64,000 bases of DNA from Tanypteryx hageni (Eukaryota > Arthropoda > Insecta > Odonata > Petaluridae), in assembly GCA_028673005.1 (NCBI GenBank), contig CM054115.1, positions 188,825,548 through 188,889,547 on the forward strand. Direction: 5' to 3'. Of the stretch, positions 1 to 11,734 are shown one piece after another. Position 1 is the stretch's first letter; every line of letters begins with the position of its first letter. A program made the position numbers and the translations under genes. The notes beneath the pieces were generated by a model. It had not been told where the DNA came from and made no database searches. It saw only the letters and a program-made list of their open reading frames with translations.

Positions 1-735
1 CTAAGAGAGCGGAAGACTTGAGGCAGATGCTACAAAATTTGGTGAGCGTGGAAGACAGATATGGGTTGAGAATAAATGGAAAGAAAACGAAAGTAATGAG
101 AATAGGGGGCGAGGAAAGGATGGAAGTGCAGGTGAGGGGGGAGAGGATAGAGCAGGTGGAACAGTACAGGTATCTTGGTACATTGATGACAGAGGACTGG
201 AAATGTGAGAAGGAAATTAAGATGAGAATAGGTTTGGCAACGGAAGCGTTCAATAGAAAAAGGAAGCTAATTAACAGCAAGATGGATTTGGGATTGAGGA
301 AGGGATTGGTAAAGTGTTATGTTTGGAGCGTGATGCTATATGGGTTGGATACATGGACATTGAAGAAGAGAGACAGGGAGAGGGTGGAGGCATTTGAAAT
401 GTGGGTGTGGAGGAGGATGCTGAAGGTTAAATGGACGGACAGGATTACAAATGTGGAAGTGCTAGGAAGAGTAGAAGAGGAAAGGAGTTTGATGGACACG
501 ATAGTGACTAGGAAAAATAAATGGATAGGACATGTTTTGAGAAGTGAGGGATTACTGAAGGTTGTTATCGATGGAACGGTGGAGGGAAGAAAGAATAGAG
601 GAAGAAGAAGAATTAACATGTTGGATATTCTAGGGGAGGGAGGAGGGTTGGGGAGATGAAGAGAAGGGCACAAGGTAGAAAAAGGTGGAGGGGGAGCACC
701 TGAACCTGCAGATATGCAGAACACTATTTATTAAC
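1..735 (+). pseudogene. LINE (RTE/L2-like) reverse transcriptase, C-terminal fragment
   Basis: The open frame at 18-659 encodes the part of a non-LTR retrotransposon protein downstream of the catalytic YxDD box, which would lie off the left edge. Visible landmarks in order are KKTKVMRI (about residue 22), YRYLG (about 50), EIKMRIGLATEAF, YGLDTWTLKK, WRRMLKVKWTDRITN and IGHVLR, the usual order in RTE/L2-type LINEs. It parallels the better-preserved copy at 15306-15995. The frame stops at 659, but another frame continues with a WREHLNLQICRT-like end up to about 735, so a frameshift near the C terminus is likely. This is a dead, 5'-truncated copy or one cut by the window edge. The exact clade is inferred. 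Confidence 0.82.
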
Positions 736-840
736 TATCTTATCCTTTCAGTTGCTTATATCCAACAATGTTCAACCTTGTAAATTCTTTTATGGCTAAA
801 CAAATTATTTTCTAAGAGTTTATCTCTTGTCAGAAAAATC

Positions 841-1304
841 TTGGACCACTTTTCAACTCTAAAACATTTTCCAAGTGGTAGTAATAATTTGTCTTTAAAG
901 TTTGATAGGTACTATTCCGCTATTTCAGCACTATATGATTCGTTTAGTTCCCGTTTCGAAGACCACGAAGTTGAAATAAACTACATCTCTACCTTCATAA
1001 AGCCATTATCTATTTTGATTGTAATTAAGATTCACTCAGGCCTCAGCAAAATTTCGCGATTTAATGAATCTCGAACCTTCTCAGATTTAAAAGCCTTTTT
1101 GAAATTTGTTCTCGAAAACAACTACCTCGAAATGCATGACATTGCATTGCGTTTTGTGTGCAAATTTGGATCAACCTACGTTTGCGAACAAACGTTTTCA
1201 ACAATGAACTTTGTTAAAAACAAATATAAATCTGTCTTAACAGACAATCATGTGGGCTGTCTGTTTCTTTTATTGAAGTCAAAAATCAGTCATAATAATA
1301 AAAA
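841..1304 (+). pseudogene. hAT transposase, C-terminal part (ZBED5/GTF2IRD2-like lineage)
   Basis: The frame at 841-1401 carries a hAT C-terminal dimerisation region: FGSTYVCEQTFSTMNFVKN followed by KYKSVLTDNHVG, about residues 118-140. That segment is diagnostic of the hAT lineage that gave rise to ZBED5/FAM200/GTF2IRD2-like host genes. The N-terminal BED finger and most of the catalytic core are missing. The last ~27 codons are not transposase: from about 1305 the DNA belongs to repeat family A, so the stop at 1401 is supplied by the inserted or joined repeat. No terminal inverted repeat was found next to it. It is a 5'-truncated relic. Confidence 0.8.
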
Positions 1305-1772
1305 GCAACCATATAACTTTCTCCATGCCTGTTATATTTCTAAAAATTCCGAAATGATAATAAATATTTTAAGTAACTATGAGAAAAATTCAATGACATA
1401 ACAAAGAACTGAAACAAACTCAAATCATAGCCTTCTGATATTGGATATAGCCAAGAAGCATAAACAATTAAGAAAAGAAAAAGGAGCGTTAAGTGTTTAC
1501 AATAGTCGCCGGTTGGTGGTGTAGTTGTGGCAGCTTAAACATTTATCCTTTAAAATAGGTCTTCAACAATGCATCATATGGGAAAATGTTTCAAATAAAG
1601 GTTGTAGAAAACTAAATTACCTTCAACTTTATTTCAATTATTTTTTATATTCGTCATATATTAAAGACAATTTAAAAAAACGGATAAGTGACAAGAGGAA
1701 ACACCCACTTCTGGTTGATCAATATCAAATATAAAATTACGCGTTGGTATAATTAGTAATTTTATGGGGGTG
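1305..1772 (+). repeat. Repeat family A, copy 1 (3'-truncated)
   Basis: The sequence aligns by eye with 3041-3746, 9062-9757 and the reverse complement of 25039-25684. Shared phrases include CTTTCTCCAT, GATATTGGATATAGCC, CAACAATTAAGAAA, CGCCGG/CGTCGG-TGGTGG, and CGGATAAGTGACAAGAG followed by AAACACCCACTTC. This copy stops at about 1772, before the distal third seen in the other copies. Its proximal end is fused to the hAT frame. There is no coding potential; the family is unnamed here. Confidence 0.7.
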
Positions 1773-3040
1773 TTGTAATATGAGTTTCGTAAGATACTAA
1801 ATTTATTCAAGGGCGAATCTGAAATGGTTATCTATAATATAGAATTTATCTGCTATCAACCATTAAAAAAACTTTGGTTTATGAATCACCTTTACATGTT
1901 ATGTTGCGAGCATCCTTGAAAGAAATAGCTATCAAACTTATAATTTATTCATACCCGGTTCGAGTTCCATGCTTCGTTTAACCAGCTGCGGCAGTTTCTG
2001 AATGCATCTACTTAAGATCCTTCCAATATTTCACATTCTCTAGGACACCAATGTTGTGAGAAAAGCCTGTAAATACAGCTATATGATGCAATGCTGAAAA
2101 CGAAGTTCGCTAATTTCCTCTCTTTGTGAACACGTGGTATTCAATCTGGCAGTCAATATAAGTGGAGCGCAGATCTGTATTTTTTAAAAATTTTGGATTT
2201 TATTAGACTATTAAAATACTCGTTGCCTTTTTTCCGGTTAAATTATACTTCCGTGACCATATTATGTGTAGAATAGAGAATATTTTTTTAAACCTTGCTG
2301 TATAACTGAAATTTAGAATTGGGATCGAGAGACTTTCATTTCGTAGAACAGGAAATCATTGTAGTGTATAAGAAGCATGACTCCATGTAAAACTTCGGAG
2401 GTTTATCGATTCAAATATTTTCAGACTTATTGCCTTAGGAAATTTCTAAAATTGTGTTCGTAATTACGCATGTATCCCTGCGTGTGTATGACATATTTTC
2501 AAATAGAAAATGGCAATATGGAATGAAATTATTTAGAATTAACATAGACAGAAAATTATTTAAGCTCAATCAAGGACGTTAGTCTAAATTTTAGATGAAG
2601 ATATTATGGGTTTTTGTGAGCAAATAAAATGCCTACATGCACAAAAATATGATATATGTGAGTTATACAACCGAGGAATGTGATTAAATAGGTTCAATGA
2701 CAATAATAAACGGAAATTTTCGAGACATTACACAATACCGGAGTTTATTTAGTAGGTGATGATGCTAGATATTTAGCGAAACCGGTCGAAAAATAAATTT
2801 TTGTGGAAGTTACATAGATGTTCCTTTCTTCTAAAGAAGATTATCATTTACTAATAAGTTGAGCCCAACTCCATAGTTTATATTATCGGAGTACTTGTAT
2901 TTTCATTAATATTGTAATAAAGATTCATCGATCATAACATGTAACCTCAATTTAAGTTGACCATTAGTTTTCTTCATATTTAATATAGTTCCTGTAAATT
3001 TTCAAATTATAATAGACATATTCTATGCATTAAAAAATTT
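1773..3040. other. AT-rich intergenic DNA, nothing recognised
   Basis: No convincing frame, terminal repeat, RNA motif or match to the other repeat families in this window was seen. It is probably decayed repeat or unique spacer. Confidence 0.5.
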
Positions 3041-3746
3041 CATGTGGCCACCACATGACTTTCTCCATACCTGTAATATTCTAATAATTCCAAATAGGTG
3101 AAATGATAATAAATATGTATCTTAAGGAACTAAGGGCAAAATTTAAAGACTTTACAAAGAACAGAAATAAACTCAAACTTCTGATATTGGATATAGCCCC
3201 GTAGCTCCAACAATTAAGAAACCAAAATGGAGCGCAATGTGTTTACTATAGTCGCCGGTAGGTGTTGTGGGAGTGGCAGCAAAAATATAGTTTTAAAAAT
3301 ATCTCTTCAACAATTTTTATATATATATTTTTATTATATGGGAAATTGTTTCAAACAAAGACGGTAGTAAAATAAATTGCCTACAATTTTTATTCAAGTA
3401 TTTTTTACATTTATCAAATATTAAAGCTAATATGTCAAAAAATGGATAAGTGGCAAGATTAAACACCCACTTCCTATGCCAGATTTTTACCAAAAACTAA
3501 TCAGCATGTCTTCCTTTAATAAAAATGTCAAATATGAAATTTCACGCTTATTTGATTTATAGTTTTTGAGTTAGAGCACCCACAAAATCCCGGCCACAGA
3601 CAGACACACCCACAGACATCATCTAGAAAATAGTCAAAACGTTTTCAGGGTACTTTAAGCATGTATTTCCGTTGAAATCTCGAATTCGATTTTTTCATGA
3701 AAACAATACTTTCGCTATGCTTCGTATATCATGGAGAAAGTAAAAA
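3041..3746 (+). repeat. Repeat family A, copy 2 (near full length)
   Basis: The copy starts at an ATGTGGCCACCACAT hairpin (6-bp stem ATGTGG/CCACAT) and ends near CATGGAGAAAGTAAAAA. It contains, in order, GATATTGGATATAGCC, CAACAATTAAGAAA, the GGTAGGTG-TTG-GGAGTGGCAGC phrase, CGGATAAGTGGCAAGA, AAACACCCACTTCC, CCAAAAACTAATCAG, GAGTTAGAGCACCCAC, a CACAGACA-rich stretch and GTTGAAATCTCGAATTCGA. No reading frame is conserved between copies, which suggests a non-autonomous element or an untranslated tail of an unseen one. Confidence 0.72.
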
Positions 3747-5540
3747 GTTTGAGCACCACGGCAATATGATGATGTTGAAAAAGAGCAACTCTAATTGCCG
3801 TAATATTACAAAAATTAGTGTCCTTCGTTTTTAACATCTTATACGTAAACTATTTAATGAAAATGAAATAATTTTTAACAGACCGTGCACATCTGGGGAG
3901 CGGTTGTGTGAATTTATGATGCTTGTGGATTTAAAGTGCGTTCTATTCCTTTCTGTATGTTGATTTACACGTAGTAATAGTAAAATAATAACTTTTCAGG
4001 AAACCGATCACAAAAATTGTTAAGAAAACATTTAAAACTAAAAATAATACAAACAGGAAAATATAAGTAGATAAAGGTGTTAACATATATTTTCCTTATT
4101 TGTTTAGAAACTAATTCTATATTGATCCAAAAGGTCAAATTAGAACGATAATAATATTTTTACGATTTCAATACTCTTGTTAGAGGTATAATTTTTATCC
4201 TATTTCTGTTTTACTATCATTTGTTTGTTTACAGATGTTCACTAAATAAATAAAGGATATTTCCTATTGTTATTTTTTCATTGACTGTTAAAAGTGCCCT
4301 CTAAATACATCACTATATTTGGACCATTTCAATTTCACCTTCTCTGTTCAAAAAAAGCTAACCTTTCAGCAGGTAGTTCATCATAAAAACATGTTGAATA
4401 TTTATTTCTAACAAGGTAGGGAGTTTTCCGCTGGAGTAGTATATGGAGTGACTACTAATTAGAAATGAATAGGATCAGCCCTTCGAGAATAACCCTACCG
4501 AGTTATCTTCCGGCAGTTAATTTCCAAAAGCCTCGATTCAGGGTAACAATGGCATTCAACGTCCTCCAAAGTGCTCTTCTTAAATAAAACTCTTGAATTT
4601 AACTTTCTGACGTAATTCCTTTGGACCTAGTCTTAATTAATCTGCTCTTTGAACACTCTAGTTCAAAATATATAAAAAATAATGCATTCCGATTGCTCTT
4701 CAGTTACAAGTTTTGCTTACCTTTGCAATGTGCATACACAGTTGTAGTAGAAAATCAAGCACTTCACAAAATTCCCTTCAAATTAACGCAATCATTACTT
4801 TCAAGAGTAAATTGTTTTCCTCCACGAATATTTTCTGTCATTTATTCGCGAATGGAACTTGCTACGGTAATAATAAGTCAATAAAATGTAAGGATCAAAG
4901 AATCCTAAAATATGCATTATAGTCGCTTTAAGCGGACAAATTAAATTCTGTCGATTAATTACCTTTATAATGTAAATTTTCAGCTGCAAATGATTTACGT
5001 CAATTTTGTTACTTAATTGATTATCGGAACTTCGATGTAATGACCAGATTAACGGTGTTTTTTCATTTTTCTCTAATGATTACTTATACTTATAGTTATA
5101 ATTATCTACTTACACTAGGCTCATTAGTACTTTGGACAATTGAAATGGAATACTGTCTAATTTTGTATGGAGTCAAAACCTTATTTAGCGACACTGTTCA
5201 TCAAACACTGACTTTGGAATCGAAGCGGGGGTTACGGTAAAACTAGATATATGCTTGCTGTATGTAATCATAAGGCTGAAAGTTCTGTTCGTATCGATTT
5301 CTGAGCGGTATATGAGGTTGGCTCTATATATAGAGCACTAAATCGAGGTCTGACTGTAATTCAAATGTTTTCGAAAGCGGTCACAAATAAAATCGAAAAA
5401 ATCCATTTATATATTTTTTTAATCCATAGAATCGATAAGACTACCACATTTTAATCCATTAATCACCTCTCAAACAACTTAGTTTGTACTGTCGTTCGGT
5501 CTATCTGTGTGATGAAAGCGAAATAAAATGCTACGATTGG
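3747..5540. other. AT-rich intergenic DNA, nothing recognised
   Basis: The short frames here have no recognisable domain and biased AT-driven composition. No repeat relation to the rest of the window was seen. Confidence 0.5.
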
Positions 5541-6185
5541 CTTTAGGGCAATGGTTTTTCAACCTTTTCTTGCTGGCGCACCCCTTATAGCCGGGGTTCC
5601 CAGCGCGGCGCCCGTAGCCATTTGTCTTCCCTAAAATTTTCAGCTCCTTTGAGCGTCCCCAGTATCTAGAGAGCAATAATCTAAAAAGACTTCATGACTT
5701 GTTCTTTAAAATTTACCTACAATACCACACACGACATGATATGATTTCACTCGCAGTTTTGTTCACAAATTCGTCGACTTATCGGATGTTTCACTCTATC
5801 ATTTCTGCATTCAGTCGACATCGTAAGGTATCCCAGCCCATTTGTGGGGCTGCCGAACCGTAGTCTTTCTTTCTTTTCTTATTGACGAAGAAGTGTCACT
5901 TCGAGTTTGTGCTCTAGTCACATACCAAACTCTATTCATTGATAATAATCGTAATTTTCTTATAAAATATTTGAAGACATTTTCTTTTAGGTCATAATCT
6001 AATTTAAATTATAACTGTTTGAGATTAAAATAAATATTTTCCAACTTATGTATTATTTTATGTTTAGTAAATAATATTATAATACAAAATGTTACAATCT
6101 TAAACACTTTTCGCGTACCTCTTCAAAGTTCTTGACGTACCCCTAGGGTACGTGTACCCCCCGGTTATAAACTCCTGCTTTAGGG
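5541..6185. mobile_element. hAT-type MITE with exact 8-bp target duplication
   Basis: The element body is 5549-6177, flanked on both sides by CTTTAGGG (5541-5548 and 6178-6185), a perfect 8-bp target-site duplication as made by hAT transposases. The left end reads CAATGGTTTTTCAACC and the right end, reverse-complemented, CAGGAGTTTATAACC, so the terminal inverted repeats are imperfect (about 11 of 16). The right subterminal sequence GTACCCCTAGGGTACGTGTA is of the type common in hAT non-autonomous elements. There is no transposase frame inside the 629 bp. The intact duplication makes both borders secure. Confidence 0.83.
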
Positions 6186-6499
6186 GTAATATTAAAAATT
6201 TGCTGCAGTCATATTTTTTTGTTGTGCATCAACGTAACTAAAATTGCACTCTACATTATCTTATAAAATTTCGTCTAGGTAGAGAAGGAGTAAATTTTCG
6301 AACTTGACTGATACTAATCGAAACTGGATATTGTAATTGCAGGAAAGGTATTTTAAAAATGGTTATGCTGTCAGTCCTGTAGTATTTTTCATTCACGAAT
6401 TTGAGAATTCCTTGTGGTGAAGGTTTAACTACGCAATAAACTGTACAACAGTAAACGCCCTCATTGAACGACTGGAGAGTTGAGCGACCTAGAGCCAAC

Positions 6500-6765
6500 G
6501 GACGGCATGCGGACCCGAGGGCATTTTATGCAACCCGCGAAGCTATATATATTGAGAAAGATCTATTAATTTTAACACGCAAATTCATATTGTGATAATT
6601 ATTCGAATTATGATAATAAAACTAATAGAAATATTAGCGTTGAAAAACTCATTTTGATTTAATTCTCTCTTGCTTTCTATTTAGACACTAATGCGGCCTG
6701 CCTAAAGATTCGCAATTGAAAATACGGCCCGCCATATAGAAAAAGTTGCTCATCCGTACCCTAGA
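6500..6765. mobile_element. Probable second hAT MITE remnant
   Basis: Near 6508 CATGCGGACCCGAGGGC and near 6725-6757 GCGGCCCGCC then AAAAAGTTGCTCATCC resemble the ends of GCGGCCC-type hAT MITEs, on opposite strands. No clean target duplication could be fixed, so the limits are approximate. Confidence 0.33.
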
Positions 6766-7559
6766 CAACTCTAATTAGCTTTTTCTCGTATACACTGAAA
6801 TTTATGTTCAGGTATATGCATTCACGCACACTAATTCTATTACCTACATTTTACCCTAAGAATTGCATCCATTGAAACAGCCATGACAAGAACATCAAAA
6901 TTATAGTAATTATTTTTCATCCATGCATACCAAAATGTTTTGGAAATAAATCTAAGCTAATTAAAACTAAAAGAAAAAATGCGGTTTAGCGTAAAAAAAT
7001 TTGTCGACTAATATTTTTTAACTTTTAAATTATTTAAAAGTAAAATTAATTTAAATGTAACATTTTTCGTTTTTACTGTAATGAAAATATTGTCTATTTA
7101 AGATTCCATAACTAAAAATATTTTATACATTTTGTGTATGAAGTTCATGGAAAAAATATTATAGAAATGCTATCTGGTTCAAAAAAATTTTGGCTCCGAA
7201 AAGAATCCCATCAAAAGCTACGAGATCTTTTTCTATCTCTATCCCATTCCTTTCCCATATTCTCGGGTTGAGCGGAGAATATCATACTTTGCATTTATTT
7301 CCAAAATACCTTCTAAAAAAGACTGGAAGTGCGTAAGTTCTGCTCGCTTTTATATTCGCTATCGCATTTCTACAAAAAAGTAGTAGATAAAGAAGAGGTG
7401 TGCCATCTACGCTTGTAATTCCACTAGTCGGAAAAGTTTCCCGAAGATTAGCGATTAGAAAGCCTGCATATTCAATGATCCAATGTTGATTCGACGACTA
7501 CTTTGGGGCGGATATCAGAGCAAGTGTTTTTGGAATAGGCGAAGGGGCAAGTTTTCGGT
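6766..7559. other. Intergenic DNA, nothing recognised
   Basis: AT-rich up to about 7180, then more mixed. No frames, inverted repeats or family matches were seen. Confidence 0.5.
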
Positions 7560-8080
7560 AATATGATTGAGAGACGAGTAGAAAGGGATAAGAGATTGGG
7601 AGAGAGAGGGGAGAAAGGGAAGGATAAAGAGCGGACTGGGGTGGAAGGGGGAGGGAGGAAGGGGGAGGAAGAAGGAGGAGGCGAGGGAGATAAGAGAAGG
7701 ATTATTTTTGGTTAGGTTAAAGAGGCCGTCTGAGAATAAAGAGTAAGAGAGTCAGGGAGACGGAAGGAAAAGGAGAGGGAGTTGGGAAAGGTGGGAGAAG
7801 TGGGGGAGGTGAGAGAGCTCAGATGGGATAATGTGCAGGAGAATCAAGTAAAGAGACAGAGAGAATGAGAGAGTAGGATGGCGCCGGATGGGAAAATAAG
7901 TTTGGGAATGAAAGGAGATGACGGCCAGAGCGAAGCAGAGAGAAAAGGAGGAAGAGAAGTGATTAGGGAGAAGAGAAAGGAACAGGTAGAAGGAAAAAAT
8001 CGATTTGAATGAATGGAAAAAGGTTTTAGATAAAGTGAACGCGGAGAAGATATTATTGAGAGCAGAGAGAGGCGGCGGCG
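7560..8080. repeat. Purine-rich low-complexity tract
   Basis: The plus strand is almost all A and G (GGAGGAAG, GAGAGAGG, AGGGAGGAAG). The 115-aa minus frame here is the complementary Ser/Leu/Phe/Pro-rich low-complexity translation and is not a gene. Confidence 0.8.
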
Positions 8081-9061
8081 GATTTGCCACTAGGCACAAA
8101 AGGCGCGCGCTTTGGGCCCCTCGCTTTAAAGGCCCCTTGCTTTAAGAAGCCTCGCGCTTTAAGGGACCTCACATTTCACATTATACAATCTCATGTATAA
8201 AGAACGTAAAGTATCTGCATATGAAGCTTCTTGTGACGTAGAAAAACGCCGTGAGATTTTAAATACAGCAATTTTTCCGCATAAGGTTATAAGGTTTTAA
8301 AGCAAATCCACTTAAAAAGGATAGATATATTTTACATTCTCAAACGAGCAAATAACACATAATAAAATATAAATACATTTTGCAATCTCAATCGCGGCAC
8401 CAATACAACCTCTCCATATAGTGAATAAACAAATGCTTTGACGTTGTCAAATGGCACAGATGATTATGTCTTTATTGCGTGAGAAGAAAGAAAAACGAGA
8501 AGAATTATTACGTGATCAGTTGAGATTTTTTTATGTTGAATAAACTTGAATGCTCAAAATTTGTTCTACAAATAGATCAGTGTTTAGTTATACAATATAT
8601 ATACATAATATATATACATTTCCTAAATCGACAAAAGCACCACTCTTACATAAATCTCTCGAGCGCGGAGGGCATTTAAATCAAAGCCATACCGGAGGTT
8701 GGAGGAGATTTTAATGAATTAGCAAATCTGGATTAAACTTATAAAAAAATGCAAAACTTTTTACCTATTCATTGGATTCATCTGAATTTTTGCGAGTTTG
8801 TGTATGAGTATTTATAGTATTTTTTTACATTTTTAGATATTTATTTTGGGTGAAATGGTTTGATGAATTATCTTAATCATTCACAGAAGCGCTGTATCGC
8901 ACGTCTTTATCCCAGGTTTACGGATTACTTCACGTATCGTAGATTTATACATCTTCCTAGTAGGTTTATCGGAAAATAACTCAAATAAGGATAAACAAAG
9001 ATGCTAGAAGCGCGCAGGGGCAGGAGAAAGAAGAAGTTTCGTAATTGCACATTCAACAAAA
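8081..9061. other. Intergenic DNA with a possible transposon end at 8081
   Basis: The segment opens with GCGGATTTGCCACTAGGCAC, then GGGCCCCTCGC and three imperfect repeats of a GGCCCCTTGCTTTAA-like phrase (8120-8170). This looks like the end of a DNA transposon, but no partner end or target duplication was found. The remainder is AT-rich with no feature. Confidence 0.35.
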
Positions 9062-9757
9062 TCTGATGTGGCCACCACATGACTTTCTCCATATCTGCAA
9101 TATTTCTAAAAATTCCAAATAGGTTACATAATAATAAATATTTTAAGAAACTACGAGAAAATTTTAGACTATAAAGAACAAATAAACTCAAACCATAGCC
9201 TTCTTATATTGGATATAGCCACAAAGCTCCAACAATTAAGAAAAGAAATTGGAGCGTTACTAAGATGTAACTAAGCGCCAATTGTTAACAATAGTCGTCG
9301 GTAGGTGGCATGGTGGTGGCAGCTAAAATATATTATATCTCTTAAACAATGCATTGTATGGAAAACTGTATCAAACAAAGGTTGTAGAAAATGTCCTACA
9401 ACATTTATTCCATTATATTTTTACATTTATCAAATATTAAAGAAAATATTTCAAAATAACGGATAAGTGACAAGAGTAAACACCCACTTCCAGTTGACCG
9501 ATTTTTACCAAAAACTAATCAGTTCTTGTGACTTTTAAAAAAGTGTTAAATATAAAATTTGGCGTTGACCTGATTAATATTTTTTGAGTTAGAGCACCCA
9601 CAAAAAGCTATCACATACACACACACAGAGAGATATCATCGATAAAATGGTCAAAACGTGTTCAGAGGACCTCAAAACGTATACATCCGTTGAAATCTCG
9701 AAGTGGATTTTTTTCATGGATATACTTTCCCCTATACTACGTGAAAGTAAAAAAATG
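9062..9757 (+). repeat. Repeat family A, copy 3 (near full length)
   Basis: Same order of phrases as the copy at 3041: ATGTGGCCACCACAT hairpin start, GGATATAGCCACAAAGCTCC, CGCCAATTGTTAACAATAG, GGTAGGTGGCATGGTGGTGG, CGGATAAGTGACAAGAG, AAACACCCACTTCC, CCAAAAACTAATCAG, GAGTTAGAGCACCCAC, then CATGGATATACTTTCCCC and a final GTGAAAGTAAAAA. It is the best plus-strand reference for the family. Confidence 0.75.
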
Positions 9758-9771
9758 CCAAAACTATATGA

Positions 9772-9921
9772 TTTTACCTTAGTAATTTGAGCATGATCTT
9801 CAATATGATTCTCACTATCACTTTTTGAGCCGACACTTTCTTCCGAATTACTTTCAAGTAAGATTTCCCTCTCGTTTTTATCACCAGGTATTGCTTGCCT
9901 TTTTCTACTGGTTGACGCCAT
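9772..9921 (-). pseudogene. Short acidic N-terminal peptide, possibly from a piggyBac-like ORF
   Basis: The first ~50 codons of the minus frame beginning at 9921 read MASTSRKRQAIPG and then an acidic, Ser-rich stretch (LLESNSEESVGSKSDSE). Similar short basic-then-acidic N termini occur in piggyBac-like transposases, but no catalytic domain follows. Downstream the frame runs into repeat family A, and immediately upstream lies Helitron-like DNA, so this is at most an isolated exon-sized scrap. The assignment is weak. Confidence 0.2.
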
Positions 9922-9924
9922 GAT

Positions 9925-10500
9925 AAATTTTCAAGGTTTATGTATTTCCGAATGTGCTACGGAGCTGAAAATATTCTTTAGAGGTAGGATTTGTAAAAAA
10001 ACGAAATGGGGATTATACAAATTTTGATATTTTGATTTGTTTGGCAGTATAAAATTCTTAAAGTTTAAACAAATAGATAACTGTTTAGACATTACGGGAT
10101 GAGCTAGGAAGCTGAAATTTTCAAGTTATGTACAAAGTAGTGCATTTGCACAAATAAACATTTGAATCTTTCCATAAACATATTGCGGCGGCCGTTAAAA
10201 ATGTTTAAATTTTAACAATTGGAAAAATATTATTTCACTTCTAGAAGTGCTACAACTTTTAAATTTGGCAGAAATGTGTAGCATTAGTACCCAATAATGG
10301 AGAAAATATAAAATTCTAAAAATTGCAAAGTTTTGGAATTGTTTTAATCTATTATTTTTACATAAGGGAAAAACGAAAATCGCTCCGGAGGTGGAATATT
10401 TAGATTTAAAAAAATATTTGTAATGATGATGAAATATGAAAAATGAATGTTTTTTAAAATTGAGATGATATGCTTCCAGAATTCAAGCATCAACTACTAG
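9925..10500 (+). mobile_element. Helitron-like unit (5'-truncated), sense orientation
   Basis: The segment matches 53420-54169 in the same orientation and the reverse complement of the units at 48722-50818 and 59893-61442. It ends with an imperfect hairpin (TGCTT...AAGCA) and CAACTACTAG, followed directly by T. A hairpin a few bases before a terminal CTAG, with T next, is the 3'-end rule of Helitrons. The internal landmark AAACAGTTATC/GATAACTGTTTAG and a CGGCCGTTAAAAAT block are shared by all units. There is no coding capacity. Confidence 0.58.
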
Positions 10501-11105
10501 TCATAGACGTTCCTTATAGAGGAGGAGGATATAACATACTAGTAGAAGGTGCTTGCATACTACAAGTATTTCATCTCTTCTTTGGAAACACATTAATTTT
10601 TCAGTGAGATAATTCATCATGGGAAATATTTCTTTAATTTAAAAGATTTCTCCTCTGAACCGATTTTCGTTTTTTTCTTTATGGAACACTAATGATGTAA
10701 AACAATAGCTAATATTTGCAATTTTAGGAATCTTATACTTTTTCCACGGTCGATTAATAATTCAACATATTTCTGCCAAATTTTAAATTTGTAGCACATT
10801 TAGAAGTGAAATAACAATTATGCTTGCATTTTGCAAGGATATTATCTCAATTTGATAAAACATTAATTTTTCAGACAGATGTTTCATCATTACAAATTCG
10901 GAGCTACGTAGCGATTTTCGTTCTTCCCTTATGTAAAAATCATAGATTAAAACAATTCTCAAACACTGCAATTTTCAAAATTTTATACCTTCTCCATTAT
11001 GGGATACTAAAGGTACACATTTCTGCCAAATTTTAAAGTTGTAGCACTTGTAGAAGTGAAATAATATTTTTCTGATTGTTTAAATTTTAAATATTTTTAA
11101 CGCCA
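10501..11105 (-). mobile_element. Helitron-like pieces in opposite orientation (right arm of a palindrome)
   Basis: 10501-10538 begins TCATAGACGTTCC, the 5' terminus of a further sense unit, cut short after ~38 bp. At 10539 CTAGTAGAAGGTGCTTGCAT starts an antisense unit, running to about 10817. A second antisense 3' end (ATGCTTGCATTTTGCAAG) opens at 10818 and runs to about 11105. Together with 9925-10500 this makes an inverted repeat with arms of ~550 bp. Confidence 0.55.
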
Positions 11106-11664
11106 TATATTTATGGAAGAGACACGAGAAAAGGGAGTATCAGAACCAATACGACCCAGTAGTGGCACAGGAGATCGGACAAGGAGGCGCAGGGACAAGG
11201 GAGGTCAACAGAATCTCCGAACACAGAACTGTGGACTATGGTAGGAAGAAGAGAGAAGAAAGGAGGGCGGACCCAAGAGGGAACGCGTAATTTAAATCAC
11301 TCACTCAAGTATTTATTTTGTTTCCTTGGAGTCGGGGTTTGTTACTTTAATCATTCAAGCGTTTATTTTGTTTCTTGGAAAGGAGATTTGTTATATGCCA
11401 GTCTAGAGGGATTCTGGCTAGACCTAGTGAATTATTGTAACAAGGGAGATTTTCTTATATTAAACTAGTATCGAAAGAATGTCAGACAATGTACTCACTC
11501 TCACCTTGTAACTATCCAAAACCGTCCTGAAAATTCCGGCTTGAGATAAAAGGGGATCAAATCGGTCCTTAGAAATTCTACGAGCGAAGAAAAAAAAGGG
11601 ACAAGGCTCGTACACGTAAGACTTTCCAAGCTGGTAAATTTCTTATTCGGCTCGGATTTGTTTC
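11106..11664. other. Non-repetitive segment, unrecognised
   Basis: Base composition is more balanced than its surroundings. It includes an internal imperfect direct repeat (TCAAGTATTTATTTTGTTTC near 11305 and TCAAGCGTTTATTTTGTTTC near 11356). It could be decayed LTR or transposon DNA, but I cannot assign it. Confidence 0.35.
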
Positions 11665-11670
11665 CATATA

Positions 11671-11731
<61 letters not shown>
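11665..11731. repeat. (TA)n microsatellite at PLE 3' junction
   Basis: An almost pure TA run sits directly next to the 3' end of a minus-strand PLE copy. The same junction type recurs at 20240, 54170, 55785 and 56448. Confidence 0.9.

Positions 11732-11734
<3 letters not shown>

Noticed and set aside
841..1401. Domesticated host gene of the ZBED5/GTF2IRD2 type
   Set aside because: The N-terminal half is missing, and the end is supplied by an unrelated repeat, so a transposon relic is the simpler reading.
9589..9921. 110-aa minus frame as a complete gene
   Set aside because: Only the first ~50 codons might be meaningful; the rest is repeat family A read in reverse, ending in a CA-tract translation (VCVCVCDS).
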